A stretch of 64,000 nucleotides of DNA from JACSRF01 sp964504445. Its GTDB lineage: Bacteria; Chloroflexota; Anaerolineae; Promineifilales; Promineifilaceae. Positions 8,353 through 17,328 of this stretch are shown one piece after another. Within the stretch, counting starts at the first letter, position 1, and every line of letters starts with the position of its first letter. Position numbers and translations under genes: made by a program. The DNA lies in NCBI GenBank assembly GCA_964504445.1, contig CAZDEO010000009.1, positions 28,568-92,567 on the forward strand, in the 5' to 3' direction. The notes under the pieces were generated by a model. That model was given only the letters and a program-made list of their open reading frames with translations. It was not told the DNA's origin and did not search any database.

Positions 8353-9546
8353 ATGAAAAAAGCTTTTTGGCTGATATTGGCTGTTGCGTTGTGCCTGACG
8401 GCCTCCCGTGTAGCGCTGGCTCAGAATAACACCGGCGCAACAGAAGCCGCATCCCCAATTGTCCAAGCTGTCTTGTTTTATTCGCCTAGCTGCCCCCATT
8501 GTCATCGGGTAATTGAGCAGGATCTTCCGCCACTAAATGAACAATATGGCGAGCAACTGCAAATTTTAGGTATTGATACATCGAAGAGCATAGGCCAGCA
8601 GTTGTACCAAAATACCATTGAGCAGTTTGCCTTGCCGGTGGCGCGGCAGGGCGTGCCAACGCTGGTGGTGGGAGACACGGTGTTGGTGGGCAGCGTGGAG
8701 ATTCCCCAGATGTTTCCGCAAATTGTGGCTGAGGGAATAGCGGCAGGAGGGATTGGTTGGCCTGATATTCCTGGTTTGGTGGAGGCCGTTCCAGACCTGC
8801 CACTGTCGGCTGACCCACAGCTGCGGGCTGATACGCTTGCCGCGCAGGAAACGGCCGTTGCTGCTAATGAAGGGGTGGCAAACAGCTCTTCTTCCGCCGC
8901 TGTGGCGCTAGAAGAAATTGACACCACCGGCATGGCGGTGGTGGAGACGCCGCCAGCAGACCCGGCTGGTTTTACCCTGGCCTGGCTGGTGATGGCGGGT
9001 ATGGGGGCGGCTTTGGTCTTTACGACCCATCGTCTCTGGAAGGCACAGGCGGGCGTGGTAAACGTCATGGAAACGGCCGTATCCCCTGTCAACGCCCCCC
9101 TTGTCCCTGTTTTTGTCGTCATTGGTCTCATAGTGGCTGGCTATTTGAGCTATGTAGAAATCACCCACGTAGAGGCGGTTTGTGGCCCGGTAGGCGAGTG
9201 TAATATTGTGCAGTCCAGCCCCTATGCCCAAATTTTGGGCATTCCCGTGGCCGTTTTGGGGGTTCTCAACTACCTGGCTGTGGGTGGGTTGTGGCTGTGG
9301 AAGCAGGTTAACACCCAGGCTCGGCTGCCCTTGTTGCTGTTGCTGCCCCTGACGGTATTTGGCACCATTTTTTCTATCTATTTAACCTTCCTGGAACTCT
9401 TTGCCATTCATGCCGTGTGTGCCTGGTGCTTAACCTCGGCTGTGATCACCACTTTTCTAATGGTGATAATTGTCAATGAAGTGACGAAACGGCCGTCGGC
9501 CCCACATCTCTCCGTGGCGGGCAAAAAAGTGAGAGACGTGTCATAA
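8353..9546 (+). CDS. Thioredoxin-VKOR fusion, disulfide bond-forming enzyme
   Basis: A 397-residue secreted/membrane protein. A signal peptide (about 1-23) precedes an extracytoplasmic thioredoxin-like domain with CPHC (Cys47, Cys50) and the cis-Pro loop GVPT. After a membrane segment (near 205-225) comes a vitamin K epoxide reductase domain. That domain has a loop Cys pair CGPVGEC (about 277 and 283) and the quinone-site CAWC (about 356 and 359) in the last part of the four-helix bundle. It should oxidise exported proteins and pass electrons to quinone, replacing DsbA/DsbB. The domain order is Trx then VKOR; many bacterial fusions have VKOR first. The 47-codon upstream extension overlaps the Usp gene and is rejected. 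Confidence 0.88.
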   Translation: MKKAFWLILAVALCLTASRVALAQNNTGATEAASPIVQAVLFYSPSCPHCHRVIEQDLPPLNEQYGEQLQILGIDTSKSIGQQLYQNTIEQFALPVARQGVPTLVVGDTVLVGSVEIPQMFPQIVAEGIAAGGIGWPDIPGLVEAVPDLPLSADPQLRADTLAAQETAVAANEGVANSSSSAAVALEEIDTTGMAVVETPPADPAGFTLAWLVMAGMGAALVFTTHRLWKAQAGVVNVMETAVSPVNAPLVPVFVVIGLIVAGYLSYVEITHVEAVCGPVGECNIVQSSPYAQILGIPVAVLGVLNYLAVGGLWLWKQVNTQARLPLLLLLPLTVFGTIFSIYLTFLELFAIHAVCAWCLTSAVITTFLMVIIVNEVTKRPSAPHLSVAGKKVRDVS

Positions 9547-9639
9547 GCCTATTGGTATTTCGCAGTACCCTTACCGTGTTCGTGCCGGTGCTATTCTTGG
9601 CGCCGGTACAGGCCGGTTTTCCCAAAGAAATATAACTGG

Positions 9640-9683
9640 AACATGAGCCAGGGTGGTAGGACAACTCTGGCTCTTGTTTTTTT
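9640..9683 (+). terminator. Rho-independent terminator after Trx-VKOR gene
   Basis: AACATGAGCCAG (9640-9651) pairs with CTGGCTCTTGTT (9667-9678) with one mismatch, followed by a run of T to 9683. It is the first of two tandem terminator-like hairpins in the 491-base gap 9547-10037. Confidence 0.7.
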
Positions 9684-9693
9684 ACGGCAATGG

Positions 9694-9724
9694 GCCGGTG
9701 GGCGGCAAGCCACCGGCTCTTTTT
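9694..9724 (+). terminator. Second tandem terminator hairpin
   Basis: GCCGGTGG (9694-9701) pairs with CCACCGGC (9710-9717), followed by TCTTTTT. With the hairpin at 9640 it insulates the hydrogenase operon from upstream transcription. The rest of the gap 9547-10037 contains a candidate operator at 9766 and no gene. Confidence 0.75.
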
Positions 9725-9765
9725 GCCCTTGGGTGTTGAAGATGACTTCTCTCACACCGATGTGA

Positions 9766-9777
9766 TGACAAATGTCA
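9766..9777 (+). promoter_or_regulatory. Candidate dimeric operator upstream of hdr-mvh operon
   Basis: TGACAAATGTCA is an inverted repeat of TGACA/TGTCA around a two-base centre, about 260 bases before hdrC. Related imperfect sites lie upstream of the Usp gene and the F420-type gene. A Crp/Fnr-family regulator is a reasonable guess, since the operon itself ends with a cyclic-nucleotide-binding protein that lacks a DNA-binding domain. Confidence 0.35.
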
Positions 9778-10037
9778 CTAAGGCTACCTTGTTTTCACCA
9801 TTACCATAAGGCTTTATGGGGCGATAGTTCTGTGCCCTGTTTTCAAGAAGTTTAGCAAACGGTTTAGTAGTTCATCACCATTGTGGCTAAAAAAAGAGGA
9901 CACCATGGGTGAGCCATCCCATTATCAAAATAAAAATTTGCGTGCGATTTAGCGGCCTTGCTCTCAAAAGGGTAAGGTCGTTTTGTGTTTATTGGGCCGT
10001 ATTTAGCGCAAGCTAACCGCAAAAAAGGAGGTAAACC

Positions 10038-10679
10038 TTGACCACCACAGCATTTCCTAATGAAGCAGCACCTGCTGTGGCCCGCACCCGCAGAACTTTC
10101 ATGCGAGAAATTGTAGAAGACACGCCTGGCGGCAACCCGCGCCTGGAGATGTGTATTCAATGTGGCACCTGTGGCGGTTCTTGCCCCTCTGGTGCCGACA
10201 TGGATTACAGCCCCCGGCGTATCTTTGCCATGGTCGAAGCTGACATGCGCGAAGAGGTACTCAAGGCGAACACCTTTTGGTACTGCGTTTCTTGCTATCT
10301 CTGTATGGTGCGTTGCCCCCAAGAGGTGCATATTACTGACATTATGTACACGCTCAAGCGCAAAGCCATCCGGGAAGGGTATTACCGGGAGTCTAGCGCC
10401 AACGAAGCACCAGATTTTTCGGAGACGTTTATAGACGCGGTGATGAAGTACGGCCGTTCCTTTGAGCTGGGCCTGGCAACCCGCTACCACCTGCGTCACC
10501 ATCCCCTGGGCGCGATGAAAATGGCTGCCGGCATGGGGCTGAACATGCTGCGCAAGGGGCGCATGGACCTGACTCCGCGCCGCATCAAAAACATTGACCA
10601 GCTGCGTGCCATTATGGACAAGGCCAAAGAAATAGCCAGAGAAGAAAGGGAGCACATAGAAATGGGAGGTGGCCGATGA
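10038..10679 (+). CDS. hdrC: Heterodisulfide reductase subunit C-like Fe-S protein
   Basis: A 213-residue ferredoxin-like electron carrier. Two [4Fe-4S] motifs are visible: CIQCGTCGGSCPSG (near residues 38-50) and CVSCYLCMVRCPQEV (near 82-95). This is the HdrC pattern. HdrC passes electrons between HdrA and the catalytic HdrB. The start codon is TTG, preceded by AAGGAGGT with a seven-base spacer. Its end overlaps hdrB by four bases (ATGA). The C-terminal half (about 130-213) is longer than the minimal HdrC and helical. It is the first gene of the hdrCBA-mvhDGA operon. Confidence 0.92.
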   Translation: MTTTAFPNEAAPAVARTRRTFMREIVEDTPGGNPRLEMCIQCGTCGGSCPSGADMDYSPRRIFAMVEADMREEVLKANTFWYCVSCYLCMVRCPQEVHITDIMYTLKRKAIREGYYRESSANEAPDFSETFIDAVMKYGRSFELGLATRYHLRHHPLGAMKMAAGMGLNMLRKGRMDLTPRRIKNIDQLRAIMDKAKEIAREEREHIEMGGGR

Positions 10680-11638
10680 AATATACCTACTACCCCGGCT
10701 GTTCCTTAGAAAAAAATGCCAGCGCCTACCATGATTCCACCATGGCTGTGGCTGCCCCCTTGGGCATGGAGTTCCAGGAAGTAGATGATTGGAACTGTTG
10801 CGGGGCCATTGAAATGATTGCCATTGACAAAATGCAGGCTTACGCCCTGGTAACGCGCAACCTGGCCCTGGCTGAAGCACAAACCCCCACTGGGCAAACC
10901 ATGGTTGCCCCTTGTAGCGCCTGTTTCTTGAACCTGAGTAAATGTGATGCGTACCTGGTAAAAGACCCGCCCCTGGCAGCCAAAGTAAACCAGGCGTTGG
11001 CGGCGGGCGGTATGCATTACACGCCGGGCGCGGTGCAGACGCGCCATTTGCTAGAAGCTATGGTGCAAGATGTGGGGTATGAAGGGGTGAAGGCGCAGGT
11101 GAAACGGCCGTTGTACAACCTCAAAGTTGCCCCCTACTATGGCTGCCTCATCGTGCGTCCCGGCTTCCTGGAAAAATTCGACGACCATGAATACCCCCAG
11201 AGCCTGGACAAACTGATGCGCGTTTTGGGCGCCGACGTCGTAGATTTCCCCATGAAAGCCCACTGCTGCGGTGGCCACATGACCCAAATTAGCGAAGAAG
11301 TGGCCTTGGGTCTCATCTACCGCCTGCTAAAGAATGCCGCCGACTATGGCGCCGACGTTATCGCCACCATCTGCCCCATGTGCCAGCTCAACCTGGATGC
11401 TTACCAGGAAAACGTAAACAAATATTACGGCACGAACTTCAAAATCCCCATTTTGTACTTTACCCAACTCATGGGCCTGGCTTTTGGCATGGATCCGGCA
11501 AACCTGGGTTTTGGTCAAGAATTCATGGACGCGGCCCCCGCATTAACCAAAATTGGTGTGGAAGCCCCCCAAAAACCCAAGCCAGAGAAACCCACCAAAG
11601 AGGCCTTGCCCATGCCCCAGATGCCGGAGGAGGAGTGA
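10676..11638 (+). CDS. hdrB: Heterodisulfide reductase subunit B-like protein
   Basis: A 320-residue protein with two CCG (Cys-rich) domains. The first has a Cys near residue 9, NCCGA and APCSAC; the second has a Cys in YYGCLI, AHCCGG and ICPMCQ. In methanogens these bind non-cubane [4Fe-4S] clusters that cleave the CoM-S-S-CoB heterodisulfide. No methanogenesis genes are visible, so the natural acceptor here is unknown and may be another disulfide or a partner oxidoreductase. The C-terminal tail (about 295-320) is rich in Pro, Glu and Lys. It overlaps hdrC by four bases, and hdrA follows after three bases. Confidence 0.92.
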   Translation: MKYTYYPGCSLEKNASAYHDSTMAVAAPLGMEFQEVDDWNCCGAIEMIAIDKMQAYALVTRNLALAEAQTPTGQTMVAPCSACFLNLSKCDAYLVKDPPLAAKVNQALAAGGMHYTPGAVQTRHLLEAMVQDVGYEGVKAQVKRPLYNLKVAPYYGCLIVRPGFLEKFDDHEYPQSLDKLMRVLGADVVDFPMKAHCCGGHMTQISEEVALGLIYRLLKNAADYGADVIATICPMCQLNLDAYQENVNKYYGTNFKIPILYFTQLMGLAFGMDPANLGFGQEFMDAAPALTKIGVEAPQKPKPEKPTKEALPMPQMPEEE

Positions 11639-11641
11639 GCG

Positions 11642-13681
11642 ATGAGTGAAGAACGGATAGGCGTTTATGTTTGCCATTGTGGGTCCAACATCGCTGCCAC
11701 GGTAGACGTGGAAGATGTGGCCGTTTGGGCCAAAGAGGAACTGGGCGATCACGGCGTTGTTGTTTCCCGCGATTATAAATTTATGTGCTCTAGCCTGGGT
11801 CAAGAACTGATTCAGGACGATATTAAAGAACAAGGGCTTACCCGCGTTGTCGTAGCAGCCTGCTCACCCCATCTGCATGAAAAAACCTTCCGCAATGCCT
11901 GCGACCGCGCTGGCCTTAATCCCTTCTTGTGTGAAATGGTCTCCGTGCGGGAGCAAGTCTCCTGGGTACACACAGACAAAGACCTGGCAACGAAGAAAGC
12001 AAAAGCGATGGTGGCTGGCGGCGTGGAACGGGTAGCCCATCATGAGCCGCTGGAACCGCTGCACGTGCCCATCAACGAAGCGACCCTGGTGGTGGGTGCG
12101 GGCATTGCCGGTATTCAGGCGGCCCTGGAGATTGCCGACAGCGGCTTTCCCGTATATCTGGTAGAGCGCGAGCCGTCCATTGGCGGGCACATGGCTCAGT
12201 TTGATAAGACCTTTCCCACGCTAGACTGTGCCGCCTGTATTCTCACCCCCAAGATGGTGGACGCGGGCGCACACCCCAACATTACCCTGCTCTCCTGGAG
12301 CGAGGTGGAGCGGGTGGATGGCTACGTGGGCAATTTCACCGTAACCATTCGCAAAAAGGCGCGCTATGTGAATGAAGATGTCTGCACAGGCTGCGGCATT
12401 TGCATCGAAAAGTGCCCGGTGAAGGTCATTGACATGGACTTTGAGGCTGGGCTGGGGTACCGCAAAGCGGTGTATCGGCCGTTCCCTCAGGCTGTGCCGA
12501 AGTATCCAGTGATTGACACAGAAAATTGCACCTACTTTAAGCGCGGCAAATGCAAGGCATGCCAGATTTTCTGCCCCACGCAGCCTAACTCTATTGACTT
12601 CGAGCAGCAAGACCAACTGCTGCAAGTGCCCGTAGGCAATATTATTCTGGCCACAGGGTACGATTTGTTTGATGCACGACGGATTCCGCAGTATGGATAC
12701 GGCCGTCTTGCCAACGTCTTCACCAGCATGGAATTCGAGCGCTTATGCAACGCCGCCGGCCCCACTAACGGTAACGTAGTGCTGCGCGATGGGGTTACCA
12801 AACCCGAATCCGTCGCCATCATCCACTGCGTGGGTAGCCGCGACCGCAACTATAACAACTACTGTTCCGTCATTTGTTGCATGCAGAGCCTCAAATTTGC
12901 CCACCTGGTCAAAGAGCGCACCGGCGCAGATGTCTACAACTTCTACATTGACATGCGCACCGCCTACAAAGATTACGACGAGTTCTACCAAAAAGTGCTG
13001 GAAGAAGGCGTTCACTTTGTGCGCGGGCGCGTGGCTGAGGTAACCGACGCCGCCCGCCGCCCCGGCGAAGAGGGCAAGCTTATTGTCCAGGCCGAAGACA
13101 CCTTCATTGGCAAGCAGCGGCGCATCCCCGTAGACATGGTTATTCTCTCTGCTGCCCTGGAACCCCGCGCCGACTCCAATGAAGTGGCCCACAAATTCGG
13201 CATTGCCTGCAGCACCAACGGCTGGTACATCGAAAAGCACCCCAAACTAGACCCCGTAGCCACCATGACCGAAGGTATCTTTATTGCCGGGTGCGCCCAG
13301 GGACCGAAGGACATCCCCTCGACCGTAGCCCAGGGCGCGGCGGCAGCCGCCCGCGTGCTGGGGCGCATTCAAATGAAGGAGCTGGCCCTGGAACCTATCC
13401 GCGCCAGCGTCATCGAAGAAAAATGCTCCGGCTGCCGCATTTGCAACGATATGTGCCCCTTCAACGCCATCATCTTCCACGAAGACCGCATGGTCACGGA
13501 AATTAACCCGGCCCTGTGCCAGGGGTGTGGCACCTGCGTGGCGGCTTGCCCGTCTAACGCCATTACCGGAACCCAATTTAGCAATGAGCAGGTGATGGCC
13601 CAAATTGAGGGGCTACTGATGTTTAATGTGGAAGGGGAATTGATTAACAATCTGGCTGCGGCGGAATTGGTTCCGGCGTGA
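11642..13681 (+). CDS. hdrA: Heterodisulfide reductase subunit A-like flavoprotein
   Basis: A 679-residue iron-sulfur flavoprotein and the presumed electron-bifurcating subunit. It has an N-terminal Cys-containing region (YVCHCGSNI), an FAD Rossmann motif GAGIAGIQAALEIADSG (near residue 150) and the HdrA cysteine motif LDCAACILTPKM. A ferredoxin-type site CTGCGICIEKCPVKV follows (near 248-260), then FAD-domain sequence. Two C-terminal [4Fe-4S] motifs close it: CSGCRICNDMCPFN (near 596) and CQGCGTCVAACPSN (near 630). Length fits methanogen HdrA. It should split electrons from H2, delivered through MvhD, between ferredoxin and the HdrBC acceptor. Confidence 0.94.
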   Translation: MSEERIGVYVCHCGSNIAATVDVEDVAVWAKEELGDHGVVVSRDYKFMCSSLGQELIQDDIKEQGLTRVVVAACSPHLHEKTFRNACDRAGLNPFLCEMVSVREQVSWVHTDKDLATKKAKAMVAGGVERVAHHEPLEPLHVPINEATLVVGAGIAGIQAALEIADSGFPVYLVEREPSIGGHMAQFDKTFPTLDCAACILTPKMVDAGAHPNITLLSWSEVERVDGYVGNFTVTIRKKARYVNEDVCTGCGICIEKCPVKVIDMDFEAGLGYRKAVYRPFPQAVPKYPVIDTENCTYFKRGKCKACQIFCPTQPNSIDFEQQDQLLQVPVGNIILATGYDLFDARRIPQYGYGRLANVFTSMEFERLCNAAGPTNGNVVLRDGVTKPESVAIIHCVGSRDRNYNNYCSVICCMQSLKFAHLVKERTGADVYNFYIDMRTAYKDYDEFYQKVLEEGVHFVRGRVAEVTDAARRPGEEGKLIVQAEDTFIGKQRRIPVDMVILSAALEPRADSNEVAHKFGIACSTNGWYIEKHPKLDPVATMTEGIFIAGCAQGPKDIPSTVAQGAAAAARVLGRIQMKELALEPIRASVIEEKCSGCRICNDMCPFNAIIFHEDRMVTEINPALCQGCGTCVAACPSNAITGTQFSNEQVMAQIEGLLMFNVEGELINNLAAAELVPA

Positions 13682-13697
13682 AATAAGGAGACGAACT

Positions 13698-14174
13698 ATG
13701 GCTGACAAACATTTCGAACCACTGATCATTGGGTTCACGTGCAACTGGTGCAGCTACCGGGCGGCGGACCTGGCGGGTATGTCCCGCATGAAGTACCCGC
13801 CCAACGTCCGTCTCATTCGACTGATGTGTTCCGGTCGCCTGGACCCTGAATTTGTGCTGAAGGCGTTACGCGGTGGGGCGGATGGGGTACTTATTACCGG
13901 TTGCCATCCCGGCGAGTGCCATTACCTGGAGCAAAACTACAAAGCTTTGCGCCGCTACCTGCTTCTGCGGCGCACCCTGAAGCAGTTTGGCATTGAACCA
14001 CAGCGAGTACGCCTGATTTGGGCCAGCGCCGCCGAGGGTGCGCGGCTGGCTAACGAAATTAACAAAATGGTCGAGGAAATTAGAGCCTTGGGGCCGTTGA
14101 CCTGGCGGAAAGTGATTGCCGCCAATGGTGACCACCCTCTGGAGGCTCTACACGCGGAGGAGGTGGTCGCATGA
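13698..14174 (+). CDS. mvhD: MvhD/FlpD-type iron-sulfur linker subunit
   Basis: A 158-residue protein of the MvhD/FlpD family, which carries a [2Fe-2S] cluster and joins the hydrogenase to HdrA. Conserved cysteines are visible in FTCNWCSYRAADLAG, in RLMCSGRLDP and in TGCHPGECHY. The family motif ALRGGADGVLITGCHPGECH is intact. AAGGAG precedes the ATG. It overlaps mvhG by four bases. The presence of MvhD is what makes a confurcating/bifurcating Mvh-Hdr supercomplex likely, rather than separate enzymes. Confidence 0.94.
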   Translation: MADKHFEPLIIGFTCNWCSYRAADLAGMSRMKYPPNVRLIRLMCSGRLDPEFVLKALRGGADGVLITGCHPGECHYLEQNYKALRRYLLLRRTLKQFGIEPQRVRLIWASAAEGARLANEINKMVEEIRALGPLTWRKVIAANGDHPLEALHAEEVVA

Positions 14175-15208
14175 GTGATAAGCCGAAATTAGCCATGTAC
14201 TGGGCATCCTCTTGCGGAGGGTGTGAAATTGCCACACTGAACATTCACGAGCATATTCTGGACGTGGATGCGGTTTTTGACATCGCCTTTTTCCCGTGCA
14301 TTGCCGATTTTAAAGTGAAGGATGTGCAGGGATACCCGGATGGTTACATTGACGTTTGCCTGTTTAATGGCGCTATTCGTACGTCGGAAAATGAGGAGAT
14401 GGCCCATTTGCTGCGCCAGAAGTCGAAAGTAATGGTGGCTTTTGGTTCTTGTGCCTATGAGGGGTGCATTCCGGCATTGTCTAACCTGACGACGAGAGAG
14501 GCGACGTTGAACACGGTGTACCTGGACAACCCCTCCATTGAGAACCCGGACAGGATTTTTCCGCAGCCTGTAACCGAGGTGGCGGAAGGGACGCTGACGC
14601 TGCCTGTCTTTTACCACACGGTAAAGTCGCTGGACCAGGTGGTGAAGGTGGATTACACCATCCCTGGCTGCCCGCCGGAGCCGCACCAGATTTGGGCAGT
14701 GCTGCAGGCGGTGGTGGCAGCACTGACCCAGGGCGCGGCGCTGCCGCCGTCAGGCGTTGTGGGGGCGGGTAATGTAGCTGTCTGTGAGGAGTGCCCACGC
14801 ACGCGGGATGTGAAGAAGATTAAGCGGTTTTATCGGCCGTATGAGGTGGACCCGGACCCGGATGTTTGCTTGTTGGAGCAGGGGATTATGTGCCTGGGCA
14901 TTGCCACACGCAGCGGCTGTGGCGCACTGTGCCCCTCTGTGGGGATGGGCTGCCGCGGCTGCTATGGTGCGGTGCCTGGGGTGGAAGACCAGGGCGCCAA
15001 GATGGTAACGGCCATTGCTTCGATAATGGACGTAGGGAAACCGGGCGAACTGGATGAAGAGGCGCTAGAGAAGGAAATTAATGCGGTGTTTGATTCGATT
15101 CCTGATCCGGCGGGCACTTTTTATCGGTTTAGCATGGCCCATTCTATATTGCGCCGAACCCGGGTGAACGGCCGTTCCCCTGTTGGCAACGGACATAATG
15201 GGGAGTAA
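14171..15208 (+). CDS. mvhG: [NiFe] hydrogenase small subunit, group 3c type
   Basis: A 345-residue electron-transfer subunit with Fe-S clusters. Cluster ligands visible are SSCGGCE near the N-terminus, GSCAYEGC (near 98-103) and GCPPEP (near 160). C-terminal cysteines follow in CEECPRTRD and in the CLGIATRSGCGALCPS and GMGCRGCYG regions. There is no Tat signal, so the enzyme is cytoplasmic, as expected for group 3. It overlaps mvhD by four bases (ATGA), and mvhA follows after 11 bases. The extended C-terminal Cys region fits the MvhG type. Confidence 0.93.
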   Translation: MSDKPKLAMYWASSCGGCEIATLNIHEHILDVDAVFDIAFFPCIADFKVKDVQGYPDGYIDVCLFNGAIRTSENEEMAHLLRQKSKVMVAFGSCAYEGCIPALSNLTTREATLNTVYLDNPSIENPDRIFPQPVTEVAEGTLTLPVFYHTVKSLDQVVKVDYTIPGCPPEPHQIWAVLQAVVAALTQGAALPPSGVVGAGNVAVCEECPRTRDVKKIKRFYRPYEVDPDPDVCLLEQGIMCLGIATRSGCGALCPSVGMGCRGCYGAVPGVEDQGAKMVTAIASIMDVGKPGELDEEALEKEINAVFDSIPDPAGTFYRFSMAHSILRRTRVNGRSPVGNGHNGE

Positions 15209-15219
15209 AGGAAGATATT

Positions 15220-16716
15220 ATGAGCACAAAACGTATTACCATTGATCCCATTACCCGCCTGGAAGGGCATGGTAAGATCGAAATCTTCCTGAACGACGAG
15301 GGAGACGTGGACAAGACCTACTTCCAGATACCGGAACTGCGCGGTTTTGAGCAGTTTTGTGTGGGGCGCCCGGTGGAAGAGATGCCGCGCATTACCAACC
15401 GCATTTGTGGCGTGTGCCCGGAGGCCCACCACATGGCGGCGACGAAAGCGTTGGATGCCTTGTTTAACGTGCAGCCGTCTTCGGCCGTAAAGAAGCTGCG
15501 CGAGTTATTCTATTCCGCCTTCTACTGCACAGACCACACGGTGCATTTCTATGCCCTAGGCGGGCCAGACTTTGTCATGGGACCAGACGCCCCCGCCGCA
15601 GAGCGAAATATCCTGGGGGTGATTCACAAGGTGGGCGTGGAGGTGGGCAAGCAGGTCATTGATTGCCGCCGCCGCAACCATCATGTGATCAAGATGCTGG
15701 GAGGCCGGGGGGTGCATCCGGTGGCCGGCATGCCAGGGGGCTGGAGTCGGGCCATGCGCGCAGAGGAACGCGAGGAAGTGATCGAAATCTCGCGGCAGAA
15801 CGTGGAATTTGCGCTGTTTAGCCTGCAGTTGTTTGAGGATGTGGTGCTGGGCAACCAGGCGTATGTAGATTTGGTGCTTTCGGATGCCTACGCGCACCGC
15901 ACTTACTACATGGGCACGGTGGACAAGAATAACCACGTTAACTTCTATGATGGCATGATTCGCGTGGTAGACCCGGACGGCAAGGAGTTTGCCAAGTATC
16001 ACGCCAAAGATTACACGCAGCACATTGTAGAGCGGGTGGAACCATGGTCTTACCTGAAGTTCCCGTACCTAAAGAATGTGGGCTGGAAGGGGTTTGTGGA
16101 TGGCAATGACAGCGGCGTGTATTGCGCCACGCCGCTATCCCGCCTGAATGCGGCAGACGGCATGGCGACGCCGAAGGCGCAGGAGTTTTATGAGAAGTTT
16201 TATGAGACCCTGGGCAGCCAGAAGGTCAACGGCCGTTACCAACCCGTCCATTACCGCTTAGCCACCCATTGGGCGCGGCTGGTGGAATTGCTCTATGCCG
16301 CCGAGCGGATGCTAGAGCTGGCCGAAGACCCAGAAATTACTGACCCCAACGTGCGCGTGCTGGTAAAGAATACACCGACTGAAGGCATTGGCAGTGTCGA
16401 AGCGCCCCGGGGCACTCTGACCCACCATTACGTCACCGACGAAAACGGCATCCTCACCAAAGTGAATATGATTGTGGGCACCACTAACAACAACGCGCCC
16501 ATCACCATGTCGGTGAAGAAAGCCGCCGCCAACCTGATCCAAAAGGGAACGGTGGTGACGGAGGGGTTGCTGAACAAAATTGAGATGGCTTTCCGCAACT
16601 ACGACCCGTGCATGTCTTGCGCCACCCATTCCTTGCCAGGGCAGATGCCGTTGGAGGTGGTGATTCGTGATGCCGATGGGGAGGAAGTGGAGCGCCTGAG
16701 CCAATTTTGCTCATAA
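15220..16716 (+). CDS. mvhA: [NiFe] hydrogenase large subunit, group 3c type
   Basis: A 498-residue catalytic subunit. The two CxxC pairs that bind the Ni-Fe centre are RICGVCPEAHH (near residue 63) and DPCMSCATH (near 469). About 24 residues follow the terminal His and should be removed by the maturation protease encoded just downstream. The N-terminal motif ITRLEGHGKIEIFL is typical. With MvhG and MvhD it forms the H2-activating module that feeds HdrABC. The gene ends at a long inverted repeat (16718-16781). Confidence 0.95.
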   Translation: MSTKRITIDPITRLEGHGKIEIFLNDEGDVDKTYFQIPELRGFEQFCVGRPVEEMPRITNRICGVCPEAHHMAATKALDALFNVQPSSAVKKLRELFYSAFYCTDHTVHFYALGGPDFVMGPDAPAAERNILGVIHKVGVEVGKQVIDCRRRNHHVIKMLGGRGVHPVAGMPGGWSRAMRAEEREEVIEISRQNVEFALFSLQLFEDVVLGNQAYVDLVLSDAYAHRTYYMGTVDKNNHVNFYDGMIRVVDPDGKEFAKYHAKDYTQHIVERVEPWSYLKFPYLKNVGWKGFVDGNDSGVYCATPLSRLNAADGMATPKAQEFYEKFYETLGSQKVNGRYQPVHYRLATHWARLVELLYAAERMLELAEDPEITDPNVRVLVKNTPTEGIGSVEAPRGTLTHHYVTDENGILTKVNMIVGTTNNNAPITMSVKKAAANLIQKGTVVTEGLLNKIEMAFRNYDPCMSCATHSLPGQMPLEVVIRDADGEEVERLSQFCS

Positions 16717-16717
16717 T

Positions 16718-16781
16718 GAATTGTGAATAATTAACAACGAACGGTGAATGACGGCCGTTTACAATTAATTATTCACAATTC
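16718..16781. repeat. Long inverted repeat with palindrome in the loop
   Basis: GAATTGTGAATAATTAA at 16718-16734 pairs perfectly with 16765-16781. GGTGAATG and CATTCACC-like words in the loop and right arm allow alternative pairings. The loop holds one ACGGCCGT (16751-16758). It fills the 80-base gap between mvhA and the maturation protease and may attenuate downstream expression or be a mobile REP-like sequence. Confidence 0.7.
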
Positions 16782-16796
16782 ACCATTCATTATTTT

Positions 16797-17327
16797 ATGA
16801 AAACCCTTGTTGTTGGCCTGGGCAACCCGTACCTCACGGATGATGGCGTGGGGGTGCGGGTGGCCTATGAACTGGAAAAGCATCTAGGCAATTGGCGACT
16901 GAGCAGCGATGGGGAAGATTTGGACAATCCCAACCCCCATTCTGACATTCATGTGGCCGAGGCCAGCGTGGGTGGGCTGCGGTTGATGGAGCTGATGATT
17001 GGCTATGACCGGGTGATTATTGCCGACGCCTACACCAAGCCAGGGGAACGGCAGCCAGGGCGCATGCACCGCTTGACGTTGGAAGATTTGCGGGAAGTCA
17101 CGCCCACGCAGCACAGCGCCTCGGCCCACGACGCTACCCTGATAACGGCCCTGGATTCGGGTCGGGCATTGGGCTTTCATTTGCCGGATGAGGTCATTAT
17201 TTATGCGGTGGAGGTGGAGAATGTGCTGGACTTTAGCGAGGAGCCGACCACGGCCGTTGCGGCCGCCATTCCCCAGGTAGTCACCGCAATCTTGCAAGAA
17301 CTACAGGTTGAATTCAGCGGAGGATGA
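16797..17327 (+). CDS. Hydrogenase maturation protease
   Basis: A 176-residue endopeptidase of the HyaD/HycI/HoxW family, which removes the C-terminal tail of the [NiFe] large subunit after nickel insertion. The N-terminal motif VVGLGNPYLTDDGVGVRVA carries the conserved Asp, and a second acidic site is in VIIADAYTKPGE. The family His is in the ASAHDATL segment. It lies 80 bases after mvhA in the same direction. Its end overlaps the ribosome-binding site of the next gene, so it is surely co-transcribed with it. It presumably processes the mvhA product. Confidence 0.93.
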   Translation: MKTLVVGLGNPYLTDDGVGVRVAYELEKHLGNWRLSSDGEDLDNPNPHSDIHVAEASVGGLRLMELMIGYDRVIIADAYTKPGERQPGRMHRLTLEDLREVTPTQHSASAHDATLITALDSGRALGFHLPDEVIIYAVEVENVLDFSEEPTTAVAAAIPQVVTAILQELQVEFSGG

Positions 17328-17328
17328 C

